Assembly (NCBI GenBank): GCA_035651815.1
Contig: DASRFB010000027.1
Location: 11,314-75,313 of the forward strand
Source of the DNA: VBDM01 sp035651815
GTDB taxonomy: Bacteria > Pseudomonadota > Gammaproteobacteria > Burkholderiales > SG8-39
DNA: 64,000 bases
Reading direction: 5' to 3'
Positions 39,995 to 48,426 of this stretch are shown piece after piece. A program made the position numbers and the translations under genes. The notes under the pieces were generated by a model. That model was not told the origin of the DNA and did no database searches. It saw only the letters and a list, made by a program, of their open reading frames with translations. The stretch's first letter is position 1. Each line of letters starts with the position of its first letter.

Positions 39995-41275
39995 ATGCTG
40001 TTGAGCCGAATCCGGACCGGCGCCGCGGACGCCGCGGTGCCGGTCTCCGAGCCCTCGCTGCGCCGGCGACGCCACGACAACGCCCGGCCGCCGGCGTTCG
40101 TCCTCGGCGGCATCAACCTGGTGCGGCCGCTCGCGCTCGCGGGCATCCCGGTCGTGCTCGGCACCGACGACGAGGAGGAGCCGGCGCTGCGCTCGCGCCG
40201 GGTCGGCGAGATCTGCCGGCTGCCGTCCCCGGTCGCCGCGCCGCGCGAGGCGGTCGACGCGCTCCTGCGGGCCGGCGCGCTGCTGCGCTACCGCGTCGGG
40301 GCGCGCCTGCCGCTCGTGGTCGGCCGCGACGACTGGCTCGGGCTCCTCCATCGCAACCGCGCCGCTATCGAGCGCCACTTCGCGTTTCTCGCGAGCGACC
40401 CCGGCCTCGGCGAGGCGCTGCTCGACAAGTCGCGCTTCAACGCGCTCGCGCTCGAGCGCGGGTTGCCCGTGCCGCGCCGCTTCGACTGGGGCGACGCGGA
40501 CGCGCTGCGCAGCCACCGCGGACCGTTGATCGCCAAGCCGCGGCTGAAGCTCCACTGGAGCGAGTCGCCGGCGCTGCGCGCGCTGAACGGCCGCTACGGA
40601 AAGGGCGTGCTCTATCCCGGGCCCGAGGCGCTGCTCGCCGACGAGCGCCTCGCGCCGTTCCGCGAGCTGTTCCTGGTGCAGGAGTACATCCCGGGAAGCG
40701 ACGAGGCGCTGGTGTCGTATCACGGCCTCGCCGACGAGCGCGGGCGCGTGCTCGGCTCGTTCGTGGGCCGGAAGCTCCGCACCGCGCCGCCGCGCACCGG
40801 CGACAGCTCGCTGATCGAGCTGGTGCGCGACCCGGCGGTGGAGAAGGCCGGCGAGCGCATCGTCGAGGCGCTCGGCCTGAAGGGCCCGTTCAAGCTCGAC
40901 CTGAAGCGCGACGAGCGCGACGGCGGGATCTGGCTGATCGAGGTCAACGCACGATTCAGCCTGTGGAACTACCTGGGCGCGGCGAACGGCGTCAACCTGC
41001 TCGCGCTCGCGTACGAGTACCTGGTCGACGGCGCGCGCCCCTGGCCGAGCGGCTACCGCACGAGCACGCGCTGGCTCGATCTCGCGCTCGACTACAAGGC
41101 GTACCGGCAGCTCAAGGCCGAGGGCGCGCTCGGCACGGCCGAGTGGCTGCGCTCGATCGTCTTCGCGCGCAAGGTTCACTCGGTATTTCGCTGGGACGAT
41201 CCCTGGCCCGCGTGCCACCGCTGGCTCGCGTGGGGCCGCCGCAAGCTCGGGCGATGGCTGTCTACGGCGTCGTAG
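39995..41275 (+). CDS. ATP-grasp ligase-like protein
   Basis: This protein of about 426 residues has an ATP-grasp fold related to D-aspartate ligase and carboxylate-amine ligases. It begins with AFVLGGINLVRPLALAGIPVVLG, then LLDKSRFNALALERGLPVPRRF (N-terminal ATP-grasp subdomain), the lysine in LIAKPRLK and FLVQEYIPGSDEALVSY. The metal-binding end is LIEVNARFSLWNYLGAANG. It should form an amide or ester bond using ATP; substrates are unknown. The ATG at 39995 is preferred, but a GTG at 39947 would add 16 residues; neither has a good ribosome-binding site. It overlaps the phosphatase gene by 22 bp. Confidence 0.83.
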   Translation: MLLSRIRTGAADAAVPVSEPSLRRRRHDNARPPAFVLGGINLVRPLALAGIPVVLGTDDEEEPALRSRRVGEICRLPSPVAAPREAVDALLRAGALLRYRVGARLPLVVGRDDWLGLLHRNRAAIERHFAFLASDPGLGEALLDKSRFNALALERGLPVPRRFDWGDADALRSHRGPLIAKPRLKLHWSESPALRALNGRYGKGVLYPGPEALLADERLAPFRELFLVQEYIPGSDEALVSYHGLADERGRVLGSFVGRKLRTAPPRTGDSSLIELVRDPAVEKAGERIVEALGLKGPFKLDLKRDERDGGIWLIEVNARFSLWNYLGAANGVNLLALAYEYLVDGARPWPSGYRTSTRWLDLALDYKAYRQLKAEGALGTAEWLRSIVFARKVHSVFRWDDPWPACHRWLAWGRRKLGRWLSTAS

Positions 41276-42078
41276 CCGACATCCACGGGAACCTCGAGGC
41301 GCTCGAGGCGGCGCTCGCGGCGCTCGAGGCGCGCGGCGTGCGCCGCATCGTGTGCCTCGGCGACCTGGTCGGCTACAACGCCGACTCCGACGCCGTGGTG
41401 CGCGTGCTGCGCGAGCGCGGCGCCGAGTGCATCGCCGGCAACCACGAGCTGATCGGCATCGGGCGCCTGGGCACCGGCAAGTGCAACGACGCCACCGCGT
41501 ACGCGCTCCTGCGCACGCGGCGCACGCTCGCCCCCGAGACGCGCGCCTTCCTCGCCGCGCTGCCCGCGAGCCGCGTGCTCGAAGGGCGCTTCGCGCTCGT
41601 GCACGGCGGCGTCGACGATCCCGAGCAGTACCTGCGCTCCCCGGCCGCGGTGCTCGACAACGCCGCGCGCCTCGCGCGCCGCTTTCCCGGCGTGTCGGTC
41701 TGCTTCTTCGGGCACACGCACGAGCCGGGCGTGTTCGCGGTGGAGCGCGGCGCGGTGCGGCGCATCGCCGGCGTCGACGCGGCGCGGCTCGCGCCCGGCC
41801 CGGTGTATTTCGTGAACCCGGGGTCGGTCGACGCCGCGCGCAAGCGCGACGCGGCCGCCGGCGCCGTCCGCGCCGCCGAATTCGCCGTGCTAGACTCCGG
41901 TGCCTTGCGTGTCGAGTTCCACCGCGCCGCGTACGATCACGCGGCCGCCGAGGCGAAGGCGCTCGCGGGCGGCTACCGCATGAGCCGCGCGCGCGCGCGC
42001 TGGATGCGCCTCGGCCGCCGCGTGCGCTCGGCCGCCGCGCGGCTCGCCGCGCCGATCGCCCGCGAGGACGCCGCATGA
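41254..42078 (+). CDS. Calcineurin-like metallophosphoesterase
   Basis: This 274-residue hydrolase has the dimetal motifs in order: DIHGN (Asp9, His11), GDLVGYNADS (Asp37), GNHE and, later, FFGHTHEPGVF. The arrangement resembles YfcE/Apa-type phosphodiesterases. It begins inside the 3' end of the ATP-grasp gene and its stop overlaps the folE start (ATGA), so the three genes form one translational unit. The protein may act on a phosphoester or cyclic nucleotide; a role in pterin intermediate dephosphorylation next to folE is possible but speculative. Confidence 0.88.
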   Translation: MAVYGVVADIHGNLEALEAALAALEARGVRRIVCLGDLVGYNADSDAVVRVLRERGAECIAGNHELIGIGRLGTGKCNDATAYALLRTRRTLAPETRAFLAALPASRVLEGRFALVHGGVDDPEQYLRSPAAVLDNAARLARRFPGVSVCFFGHTHEPGVFAVERGAVRRIAGVDAARLAPGPVYFVNPGSVDAARKRDAAAGAVRAAEFAVLDSGALRVEFHRAAYDHAAAEAKALAGGYRMSRARARWMRLGRRVRSAAARLAAPIAREDAA

Positions 42079-42641
42079 CGCCCAACCTGCAGAAGATCGA
42101 ACGCCTGGTGCGCGAGCTGCTCGAGGAGCTCGGCGAGGACGTTCGGCGGGAGGGACTCGTGAACACGCCGATGCGCGTCGCCAAGTCGTTCGCCTTTCTC
42201 ACGCACGGCTACCGGCTGCCCCTCGACGAGGTGATCAACAACGCGCTGTTCACGCAGGACACGAGCAGCATGGTGATCGTCAAGGACATCGAGGTCTACA
42301 GCCTGTGCGAGCACCACATGCTGCCCTTCTTCGGGCGCTGCCACATCGGCTACATCCCGAACGGGAAGGTCTTCGGCGTCTCGAAGCTCGCGCGCATGGT
42401 CGACATGTACGCGCGCCGCCTGCAGCTGCAGGAGCGGCTCACCGAGCAGATCTCGCAGCAGGTGATGAACTCGATCGGGGCGAAGGGCGTCGGCGTGATG
42501 ATCGAGGCGCGCCACCTGTGCATGATGATGCGCGGGGTCGAGAAGCAGAACTCGACCATGGTCACGTCCTCGGTGCTCGGCGTGTTCCGCGAGTACGCCG
42601 CCACGCGCGAGGAGTTCATGGCGCTGGTCGGGCGCCGCTAG
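42075..42641 (+). CDS. folE: GTP cyclohydrolase I
   Basis: This enzyme converts GTP to 7,8-dihydroneopterin triphosphate, the first step of folate and pterin synthesis. The 188-residue protein has TPMRVAKSF, the zinc/active-site segment SLCEHHMLPFFG, VFGVSKLARMV, LQERLTEQI and the second zinc Cys in RHLCMMMRGVEKQN. Length and motifs fit bacterial FolE. Unlike many operons it is not beside other fol genes but follows a phosphatase and an ATP-grasp ligase. Confidence 0.96.
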   Translation: MTPNLQKIERLVRELLEELGEDVRREGLVNTPMRVAKSFAFLTHGYRLPLDEVINNALFTQDTSSMVIVKDIEVYSLCEHHMLPFFGRCHIGYIPNGKVFGVSKLARMVDMYARRLQLQERLTEQISQQVMNSIGAKGVGVMIEARHLCMMMRGVEKQNSTMVTSSVLGVFREYAATREEFMALVGRR

Positions 42642-42716
42642 GCCGTTACAAATCGATACCGCTCGCGCCCCGGGTTTGGCGCACAATGCGCGCACGGATC
42701 CCGCAAAGGAAGGACC

Positions 42717-43040
42717 ATGAAGAAGCTCGCGATTCTGACGCTGGCCGGGGCGGCTCTCGCGGCCGGCTCGGGCCTCGCGCAGGCGCGCGTCGTGTTCGGC
42801 ATCGGCATCGGCGTGCCGATCTGGGGCGCGCCCTTCTACCCCTACCCGTACGGCCCGTATTACGACCCGTACTACTATCCGCGCACGGTGGTCGTGCAGC
42901 CGTCGCAACCGCAGCGCTACATCGAGCAGTCCTCGCCCGACAGCGGCTACTGGTACTACTGCGCCGAGTCGAAGGCCTACTACCCGTACGTCAAGGATTG
43001 CCCGGGCGGCTGGCAGCGGGTGTCGCCGACGCCGCGCTGA
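42717..43040 (+). CDS. Small Tyr/Pro-rich secreted protein
   Basis: This 107-residue exported protein has a clear signal peptide (KKLAILTLAGAALAAG, cleavage near AQA-R). The mature part has a tract of Tyr-Pro repeats (FYPYPYGPYYDPYYYP) and a conserved-looking tail, GYWYYCAESKAYYPYVKDC then PGGWQRV. I recall that tail in many small betaproteobacterial envelope proteins of unknown function. Two cysteines could form a disulfide. AAGGAAGGA precedes the ATG. Its last 50 bp overlap the convergent HyuB gene. Confidence 0.82.
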   Translation: MKKLAILTLAGAALAAGSGLAQARVVFGIGIGVPIWGAPFYPYPYGPYYDPYYYPRTVVVQPSQPQRYIEQSSPDSGYWYYCAESKAYYPYVKDCPGGWQRVSPTPR

Positions 43041-44814
43041 GCGGCGCGCGCATCGCGTCGCGCCGCTTCGCGGTCGACGCGTCGTCGATCTCGAGCGCTT
43101 CGCCCTTCAGCACGACCCCGTAGCGCTCGCGCGCCGCCTCGACCGTGACGTAGCCTTCGAGCACGTCGGCGCGCACGCGCTCGGCGTCGCGCTCGCACGG
43201 CGCGCCGAAGCCGCCGCCGCCGGCGGTGCGCGCGGTCTCGACGTCGCCCCGGGCGAGTGCGAAGTACTCGCACTTCGAGGGCGGCGCGAGGGTCTCGCCC
43301 GCGCGCCGGATCGTCGCCGACGTCGCCGCGCCGGCCTCGCCGCCGGCGAGCCCCCACGGCGCGTCGCGCGTGCGCTCGTAGCGCGCGTGGTAGCTCAGGC
43401 CGGCGAGCGCCTCGCGCTCGATCTCGATCCCGAGGCCCCCGCGCTGGCGGCCGGCCCCGCCCGAGTCGGCGCGCAGCGCGAGGCGGCGCACGCGCACCGG
43501 GCCCGAGGTCTCCTGCACCTCGACCGCGGCGAGGCGCGCCGGTCCCTGGCCGAGCGGCGGCACGGCGCTCGCGCCGTCGGCGCGCGCGGCCGCGCCCCAG
43601 CCGCCGAGGTACGGCAGCGCGCTGTGATAAGGCGCCCCGGCCGCGCCGCCCGCGGACAGCGCCGCGAGCCCGGTGTTGCCGGGATTGCCGGCGGCGACGC
43701 GCTCGGGCAGCGCGTCGCCGAGCGCGCGCAGCACGAGATCGATCGCGCTCGCGACGAGCGCGCCCGAGCCGCCGCGCGGCGCGCTCGGGTGCGCGCTCAC
43801 GACGCGGCCTTCGGGACAGACCAGCTTCAGGTTGCGGAACGAGCCGTCGCCCGCCGGCAGCCGCGGCGTGGTCAGCAGCTTGAACGCGACCTGCGCGATC
43901 GAGCGCGCGGCGCGCGAGTTGCACGGGCCCGCGACCTGCGCGGGCATGCCGCTGAAGTCGATCGTCATCTCCTCGCCTTCGACCCCGACGCGCACCGCGA
44001 GCGGGACCGGGCGCGCCTCGTCGACGCCGTCGTCGTCGATGACGCACGCGGCCTCGTAGACGCCGTCGGGAATCGCGCTCACCGCGCGGCGCGCGAGCGT
44101 CTCGGCCTCCTGCCACAGCCGCTGCACGCAGCCCGCGAGCCGCGCGCGGCCGTAGCGCGCCGCGAGCTCGGCGTAGCGCCGCGCGCCCGCCTGGCACGCG
44201 AGCACCTGCGCCTGCACGTCGCCCATCACGCGCTCGGGGAAGCGCGTGTTCGCCTGGATCACGCGCAGCACGCTCTCGTCGGGCGCGCCCGAGCGCCACG
44301 CCTTGAGGTACGGCAGCTGCACGCCTTCGGAGAAGACGTCGCGCGGGCGGGCGGGCGAGGAGCCGATGCTCATGCCGCCCAGGTCCGGCCAGCGCAGGCG
44401 CGCCGCGGCGAAGCCGGCGAGCGCGTCGCCCTCAAAAATCGGCGAGAACACGACCACCGCCGCGACGTGGCCGCCGCCCGCCTCGGCGTCGTTCGAGACG
44501 ACGACGTCGCCGGGCTGGAAGCCCTCGGTCCTGAACAGGGCCGCGCCCTTCTTCACGATCGGCGCGAGCTCCACGCACGACAGCGGCGCCGACTCCTGCG
44601 ACTGCACGATGACGCGCGCCTCGGCGTCGAACAGGCCGACCGCGGAGTCCTTGGCGGCGTCCGCGCTGTACGCGGCGCGCTCGAGCGTCGACGCCATCTC
44701 GGCGACCGCGGCGACGAGCGCGTTGCGCACGAGCTCGAGCACGATCGCGTCGGGACGGCCGGCGCGCGCGCCCTGCGCCGACGGCGAGAGCTGCGCTACG
44801 AGATCATTGGGCAT
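42991..44814 (-). CDS. hyuB: Hydantoinase B / oxoprolinase family subunit (second copy)
   Basis: This 607-residue HyuB-family protein is clearly diverged from the copy at 18639. It has AIVLELVRNALVAAVAEMAST, SVVSND-type segment GDVVVSNDAEAGGGHV, MTIDFSGMPAQVAGPCNSRAA, GNPGNTGLAALS and GGFGAPCERDAERV. GGAGG precedes the ATG, and the start overlaps the HyuA stop by 11 bp. The C terminus runs about 17 residues beyond the last conserved block, and this tail lies in the overlap with the convergent Tyr-rich protein gene. The usual Asn-His segment of HyuB (TNHQ in copy 1) is SNDA here, a possible sign of a different substrate. Confidence 0.9.
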   Translation of the reverse strand: MPNDLVAQLSPSAQGARAGRPDAIVLELVRNALVAAVAEMASTLERAAYSADAAKDSAVGLFDAEARVIVQSQESAPLSCVELAPIVKKGAALFRTEGFQPGDVVVSNDAEAGGGHVAAVVVFSPIFEGDALAGFAAARLRWPDLGGMSIGSSPARPRDVFSEGVQLPYLKAWRSGAPDESVLRVIQANTRFPERVMGDVQAQVLACQAGARRYAELAARYGRARLAGCVQRLWQEAETLARRAVSAIPDGVYEAACVIDDDGVDEARPVPLAVRVGVEGEEMTIDFSGMPAQVAGPCNSRAARSIAQVAFKLLTTPRLPAGDGSFRNLKLVCPEGRVVSAHPSAPRGGSGALVASAIDLVLRALGDALPERVAAGNPGNTGLAALSAGGAAGAPYHSALPYLGGWGAAARADGASAVPPLGQGPARLAAVEVQETSGPVRVRRLALRADSGGAGRQRGGLGIEIEREALAGLSYHARYERTRDAPWGLAGGEAGAATSATIRRAGETLAPPSKCEYFALARGDVETARTAGGGGFGAPCERDAERVRADVLEGYVTVEAARERYGVVLKGEALEIDDASTAKRRDAMRAPLSAASATPAASRPGNP

Positions 44815-46870
44815 TCTTCGCCTCCCGGATCTTCATGAAGACGAAGCCCTGCTCGTCGACGCCCGCCTCGTCGCCGGGGCCGATCAGGATCGTCGCTGCG
44901 GCCTCCTCGATGAGCGCGGGACCGGCGACCTTGTCGCGCCAGAGCAGGTCCTCGCGCCGGTACACGGAGCAGTCGATCGCGCCGGTCTCGTCGAAGTGCA
45001 CGCGCCGGGTGCCGGCCTTCGCCTGCGCGCCGGGGTCGCGGCCGCGCAGCGTGGCGAACTTCGGCTTCTTCTGCACGCCGGTCGCGACGATGCGCACGTT
45101 CACGAGCTCGGTCGGCGTGTCGGGGAAGGCGTGGCCGAAGCGCGCCTCGTAGAGCGCGTCGAACGCGGAGCGGATCTCCTTCGCGTCCTCGGCCGAGACG
45201 TAGAAGGCCGAGCCGACCGGGACGGTGAGCGTCCAGCGCTGGCCGGCGTAGCGGAGCTCCAGGAAGGCCGCGCACTGCGCGTTGCGCCCCGGGATGCCGG
45301 CGGCCTGCAGGTCGCGGATGCCGTCGCGGCGCAGCGCCTCGAGCACGTCGTTCAGGTCCTCGTAGCCCTCCGACGGAAAGGGGCGCACGAAGGTCCGCGC
45401 GCAGTCGCGGCGCACGTCGGCCATCAGCAGCCCGAGCGCCGAGAAGCACGCCGGGTGCGGCGGCACGATGACGCGCGCCATGCCGATCTCGCGCGCGATC
45501 GCCGCCGCGTGCAGCGGCCCGCCGCCGCCGAAGGCGACGAGCGACGTCTGCCTCGGCTCGGCGCCGTTCGCGGTCGCGACGCGCCGCAGCGCGAGCGCCA
45601 TGTGCGAGTCGGCGATCGCGACGATGCCCGAGGCGGCGTCCTCCTCGGACAGCCCGAGGGGCTTCGCGATTCTCTCGGCGATCGCGCGCCGCGCCGCGTC
45701 GACGTCGAGCTTCATCTCGCCGCCGAGGTAGCGCTGCGGGTTGATGCGGCCGAGGACGACGTTCGCGTCGGTGACGGTCGGCTCGGTGCCGCCGGCGCCG
45801 AAGCACACGGGACCGGGCTCGGAGCCGGCGCTCCGCGGGCCGACCTTCAGCGCGCCGAGCTCGTCGATCCACGCGATGCTGCCGCCGCCGATCGCGATCT
45901 CGTTCACGTCGATCGACGGGATCTGCACCGGCACGCCGTCGACGTGCAGCATGTCGGTGATGCGCGGCAGGCCGTTCTCGATCAGCGCGGCCTTCGCGGT
46001 CGTCCCGCCCATGTCGAAGCCGACCACGAGCTTGGCCGAGATCAGTCCGCCGACCTGGGCCGCGGCGATCATGCCGGCGGCCGAGCCCGCCTCGACCGTG
46101 CCGACCGCGTAGCGGCGCGCCTGCTGTCCCGTCATCACGCCGCCCGAGCCCTGCATGAGGTGCAGGCGTCCCTTGAAGCCGCCCTGCGCGGCGTGCGCCT
46201 CGAGCGCATCGACGTACTTCGCGACCTGCGGGCCGACGAACGCGTTCAGCACCGCCGTCGAGCTGCGCTCGAACTCGCGCCACACGCGCGCCGTCTCCGA
46301 CGAGCAGCAGATGTAGAGATCGGGGAGCACCGATTGCAGGTAGCTCCTCGCCTTCTCCTCGTGCTCGGGGTTCGCGTAGGCGTGGAGGAAGCAGACCGCG
46401 ATCGCCTCGATGCCGTGCTTCTCCACGGCCTCGATCACCGCATCGAGATCCTCCATCGCGATCGGCTCGAGCACCGAGCCGTCGGGCGCGAGCCGCTCGC
46501 GCACCTCGAAGCGGAGCGAGCGCGGCACCAGCGGCGCGGGCTTGCCGGCGAGCAGGTCCCAGTGCGCCGTGCGGTCGCCGCGGCCGATCTCGAGCACGTC
46601 GCGAAAACCCTTCGTCGTCACGAGCGCCGTCTTCGCGCCGCGGCGCTCGAGCGCCGCGTTCGCGACCAGCGTCGTGCCGTGGACGAGCGCTTCCGCCCTC
46701 GCGAGGCTCACGCCGGCCTTCCTCAGCGCCGCGGCCACGCCGCCCGTCAGCTCGCGCGGCGTCGTGCGCGCCTTCGTCACCGAGAACTGGTGCGTGTCCG
46801 GGTTGAAGGCGACCAGATCCGTGAACGTGCCGCCGATGTCGATGCCGACCGAGAGAGCGCCTGCGGGCAT
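44804..46870 (-). CDS. hyuA: Hydantoinase A / oxoprolinase family subunit (second copy)
   Basis: This 688-residue ATP-dependent subunit has GIDIGGTFTDLVAF near the N terminus, VHGTTLVANAALERRG, LHLMQGSGGVMTG, VGFDMGGTTAKAALI, IAIGGGSIAWID and the C-terminal domain with ELRYAGQRWTLTVPV. It forms a two-gene operon with the HyuB gene that follows. No racemase, carbamoylase or receptor gene is attached, so the substrate is unknown. It is divergent from a small membrane protein gene across a 150-bp gap in which I see no clear promoter. Confidence 0.92.
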   Translation of the reverse strand: MPAGALSVGIDIGGTFTDLVAFNPDTHQFSVTKARTTPRELTGGVAAALRKAGVSLARAEALVHGTTLVANAALERRGAKTALVTTKGFRDVLEIGRGDRTAHWDLLAGKPAPLVPRSLRFEVRERLAPDGSVLEPIAMEDLDAVIEAVEKHGIEAIAVCFLHAYANPEHEEKARSYLQSVLPDLYICCSSETARVWREFERSSTAVLNAFVGPQVAKYVDALEAHAAQGGFKGRLHLMQGSGGVMTGQQARRYAVGTVEAGSAAGMIAAAQVGGLISAKLVVGFDMGGTTAKAALIENGLPRITDMLHVDGVPVQIPSIDVNEIAIGGGSIAWIDELGALKVGPRSAGSEPGPVCFGAGGTEPTVTDANVVLGRINPQRYLGGEMKLDVDAARRAIAERIAKPLGLSEEDAASGIVAIADSHMALALRRVATANGAEPRQTSLVAFGGGGPLHAAAIAREIGMARVIVPPHPACFSALGLLMADVRRDCARTFVRPFPSEGYEDLNDVLEALRRDGIRDLQAAGIPGRNAQCAAFLELRYAGQRWTLTVPVGSAFYVSAEDAKEIRSAFDALYEARFGHAFPDTPTELVNVRIVATGVQKKPKFATLRGRDPGAQAKAGTRRVHFDETGAIDCSVYRREDLLWRDKVAGPALIEEAAATILIGPGDEAGVDEQGFVFMKIREAKNAQ

Positions 46871-47020
46871 GCGGTGAGTCCCCCGACAAATAGGTGCCGC
46901 CGCCTCCCGGAGCGGTCAGGCAGTCAATTTGAACCGGGTTTGTTACAAGGGGATGAAGGCGGAGCGCCGGAAGGACCACCCTGGCGAACGACCGGCCCCG
47001 GAAGCTGCTCCAACGTGCGC

Positions 47021-47395
47021 ATGCTCTACAGCAGCCTAGCCGACCTGGTCATGGCGATCCACCTCGCCTTCGTCTTGTTCGTCCCGTTCGGCGCGCTGCT
47101 CGCGCTCAAGTGGAGCTGGATCCCGTGGGTTCATCTTCCGGCGGCCGGCTGGGGAATGTTCGTCAGCCTGACCGCGGGCGCCTGCCCCCTGACCCAAGCC
47201 GAGAAGGCGCTGCGCGCCGTCGCGGGCGAGCCCGTCTATACCGGCGGATTCATCGATCACTACCTGCGCGGGGCGATCGATGCGCAGGCGGGGCACTACG
47301 TCCTGCCCGTCGTGGTCACCGCCGTCAACACGCTCGCGTACGGCTGGCTGCACCTGCGCTGGGTGCGCTCGCGCAGGGCAGCCGTCCGTCGCTAG
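47021..47395 (+). CDS. DUF2784-type membrane protein
   Basis: This 124-residue inner-membrane protein resembles the DUF2784 family. It has a first helix (LVMAIHLAFVLFVPFGALLAL), a conserved Trp region (WSWIPWVHLPAAGWGMFV), CPLTQAEKALR, GGFIDHYL and a last helix (YVLPVVVTAVNTLAYGWLHL). Function is unknown for the family. The ATG at 47021 and the GTG two codons earlier are both possible starts. Its stop overlaps the stop of the convergent small gene by 3 bp. Confidence 0.78.
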   Translation: MLYSSLADLVMAIHLAFVLFVPFGALLALKWSWIPWVHLPAAGWGMFVSLTAGACPLTQAEKALRAVAGEPVYTGGFIDHYLRGAIDAQAGHYVLPVVVTAVNTLAYGWLHLRWVRSRRAAVRR

Positions 47396-47622
47396 GGTTT
47401 GCCGCCTTTCGGCCGCTTGAGCTGCGGATCCTCGCCCTTCGCGTGCTCGCGCGCCTGCTCCTCGGCGCGCTCGATCTCCTCTTTCTCCTTCTCGTTCTTC
47501 GGCTCGGCGTCGCGCGCGGCCTGCTCGACCTTGCCGGACTTCACGAACTTCTCCTCGGCCTGGTCGAACTCGCGCGCGGCGTCGTAGTTGCCTTCGCCCT
47601 GCAGGTCCTTGCTCTTGCCCAT
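47392..47622 (-). CDS. Small highly charged helical protein
   Basis: This 76-residue protein is rich in Lys and Glu, with SKDLQGEGNYDAAREFDQ followed by EEKFVKSGKVEQAARDAEP and a charged, probably helical C terminus. It has no hydrophobic segment. I recall similar short proteins in betaproteobacteria beside stress and BON/SYLF proteins, but no function is known. AGGAGA precedes the ATG at 47622. It follows the SYLF lipoprotein gene by 17 bp on the same strand. Confidence 0.75.
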   Translation of the reverse strand: MGKSKDLQGEGNYDAAREFDQAEEKFVKSGKVEQAARDAEPKNEKEKEEIERAEEQAREHAKGEDPQLKRPKGGKP

Positions 47623-47639
47623 TCGCGATCTCCTGTTCG

Positions 47640-48332
47640 TCATCCCGGCATGCGGCTGAGCGAGCGTTGCAGCGCCGCCGATTCGGGGTTGCTCACGTTG
47701 CGGCGGACCAGGATGTCGGTCGGCGTGACGCTCTTGCCGTAGTACGCCTTGTTCGCCGCCTCGTCGGGCTGGATGTAGGCGCCGCCGACGGAGAGGCCGG
47801 CGTACGCGCCGCGCGACCTCGCGTACGAGAGCACGTCCGCGGTGATGTCGCGCTGCGTGCCGACCCCGACCGGACCCGCCGCGATGCTCGCGTCGGCGCC
47901 GAGGTCGAACTTCGGATTGAGCAGCGCGTTCACGGCCTTGTCGGTCATGAGCAGCATGACGACCTCGGACACGTCGGCGCCGGCCTGCAGGCCGACGCTC
48001 GCCGAGGCGAGCTTGTAGAACGCCGGGCTCGACCAACGGCCGTTCGATTCGCGCACGAGCGCGACCGCCTCGGCGCCGCCGCCGCCGAAGATGAATCCGC
48101 CGCGGCCCAGGCGCGGCGCGATCACGACGCCCTTCGCGTCCTTGAGCCGCTCGCGGAAGCCGGCCATCTGGGTATCGTTGCGGAACGCCTCGAGCGTCGC
48201 CTGCGCCCGCTGCACCTCGGTCCGGCTGACGTCGCTCGGGTCGTGCCCCCGGTTGATCGCCGCGCAGCCGGCGAACGCCGCGACCGCCGCGATCGATGCC
48301 CACTGCGCCATTCGTATTACGTTGCGTGTCAT
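47640..48332 (-). CDS. SYLF/YSC84-domain lipoprotein
   Basis: This 230-residue envelope lipoprotein has the lipobox AFAGC (Cys23) and then a SYLF (YSC84) lipid-binding domain. Blocks are AKGVVIAPRLGRGGFIFGGGG, GRWSSPAFYKLASASVGLQAGADVSEVV, NPKFDLGADASIAAGPVG and SRGAYAGLSVGGAYIQPD. SYLF proteins bind phosphoinositides in eukaryotes; the bacterial role is unclear but often stress-related. The ATG at 48332 has GGAGG 7 bp upstream and begins the signal peptide. Confidence 0.88.
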   Translation of the reverse strand: MTRNVIRMAQWASIAAVAAFAGCAAINRGHDPSDVSRTEVQRAQATLEAFRNDTQMAGFRERLKDAKGVVIAPRLGRGGFIFGGGGAEAVALVRESNGRWSSPAFYKLASASVGLQAGADVSEVVMLLMTDKAVNALLNPKFDLGADASIAAGPVGVGTQRDITADVLSYARSRGAYAGLSVGGAYIQPDEAANKAYYGKSVTPTDILVRRNVSNPESAALQRSLSRMPG

Positions 48333-48426
48333 GGTGTGCCTCCTCGAGCGTATCGACGCTGAGTTGGACACCGGGACGATTCGGGAAAATCCGGCCGCCT
48401 TCGACCGGATGGGTGGGCCGAACGGA

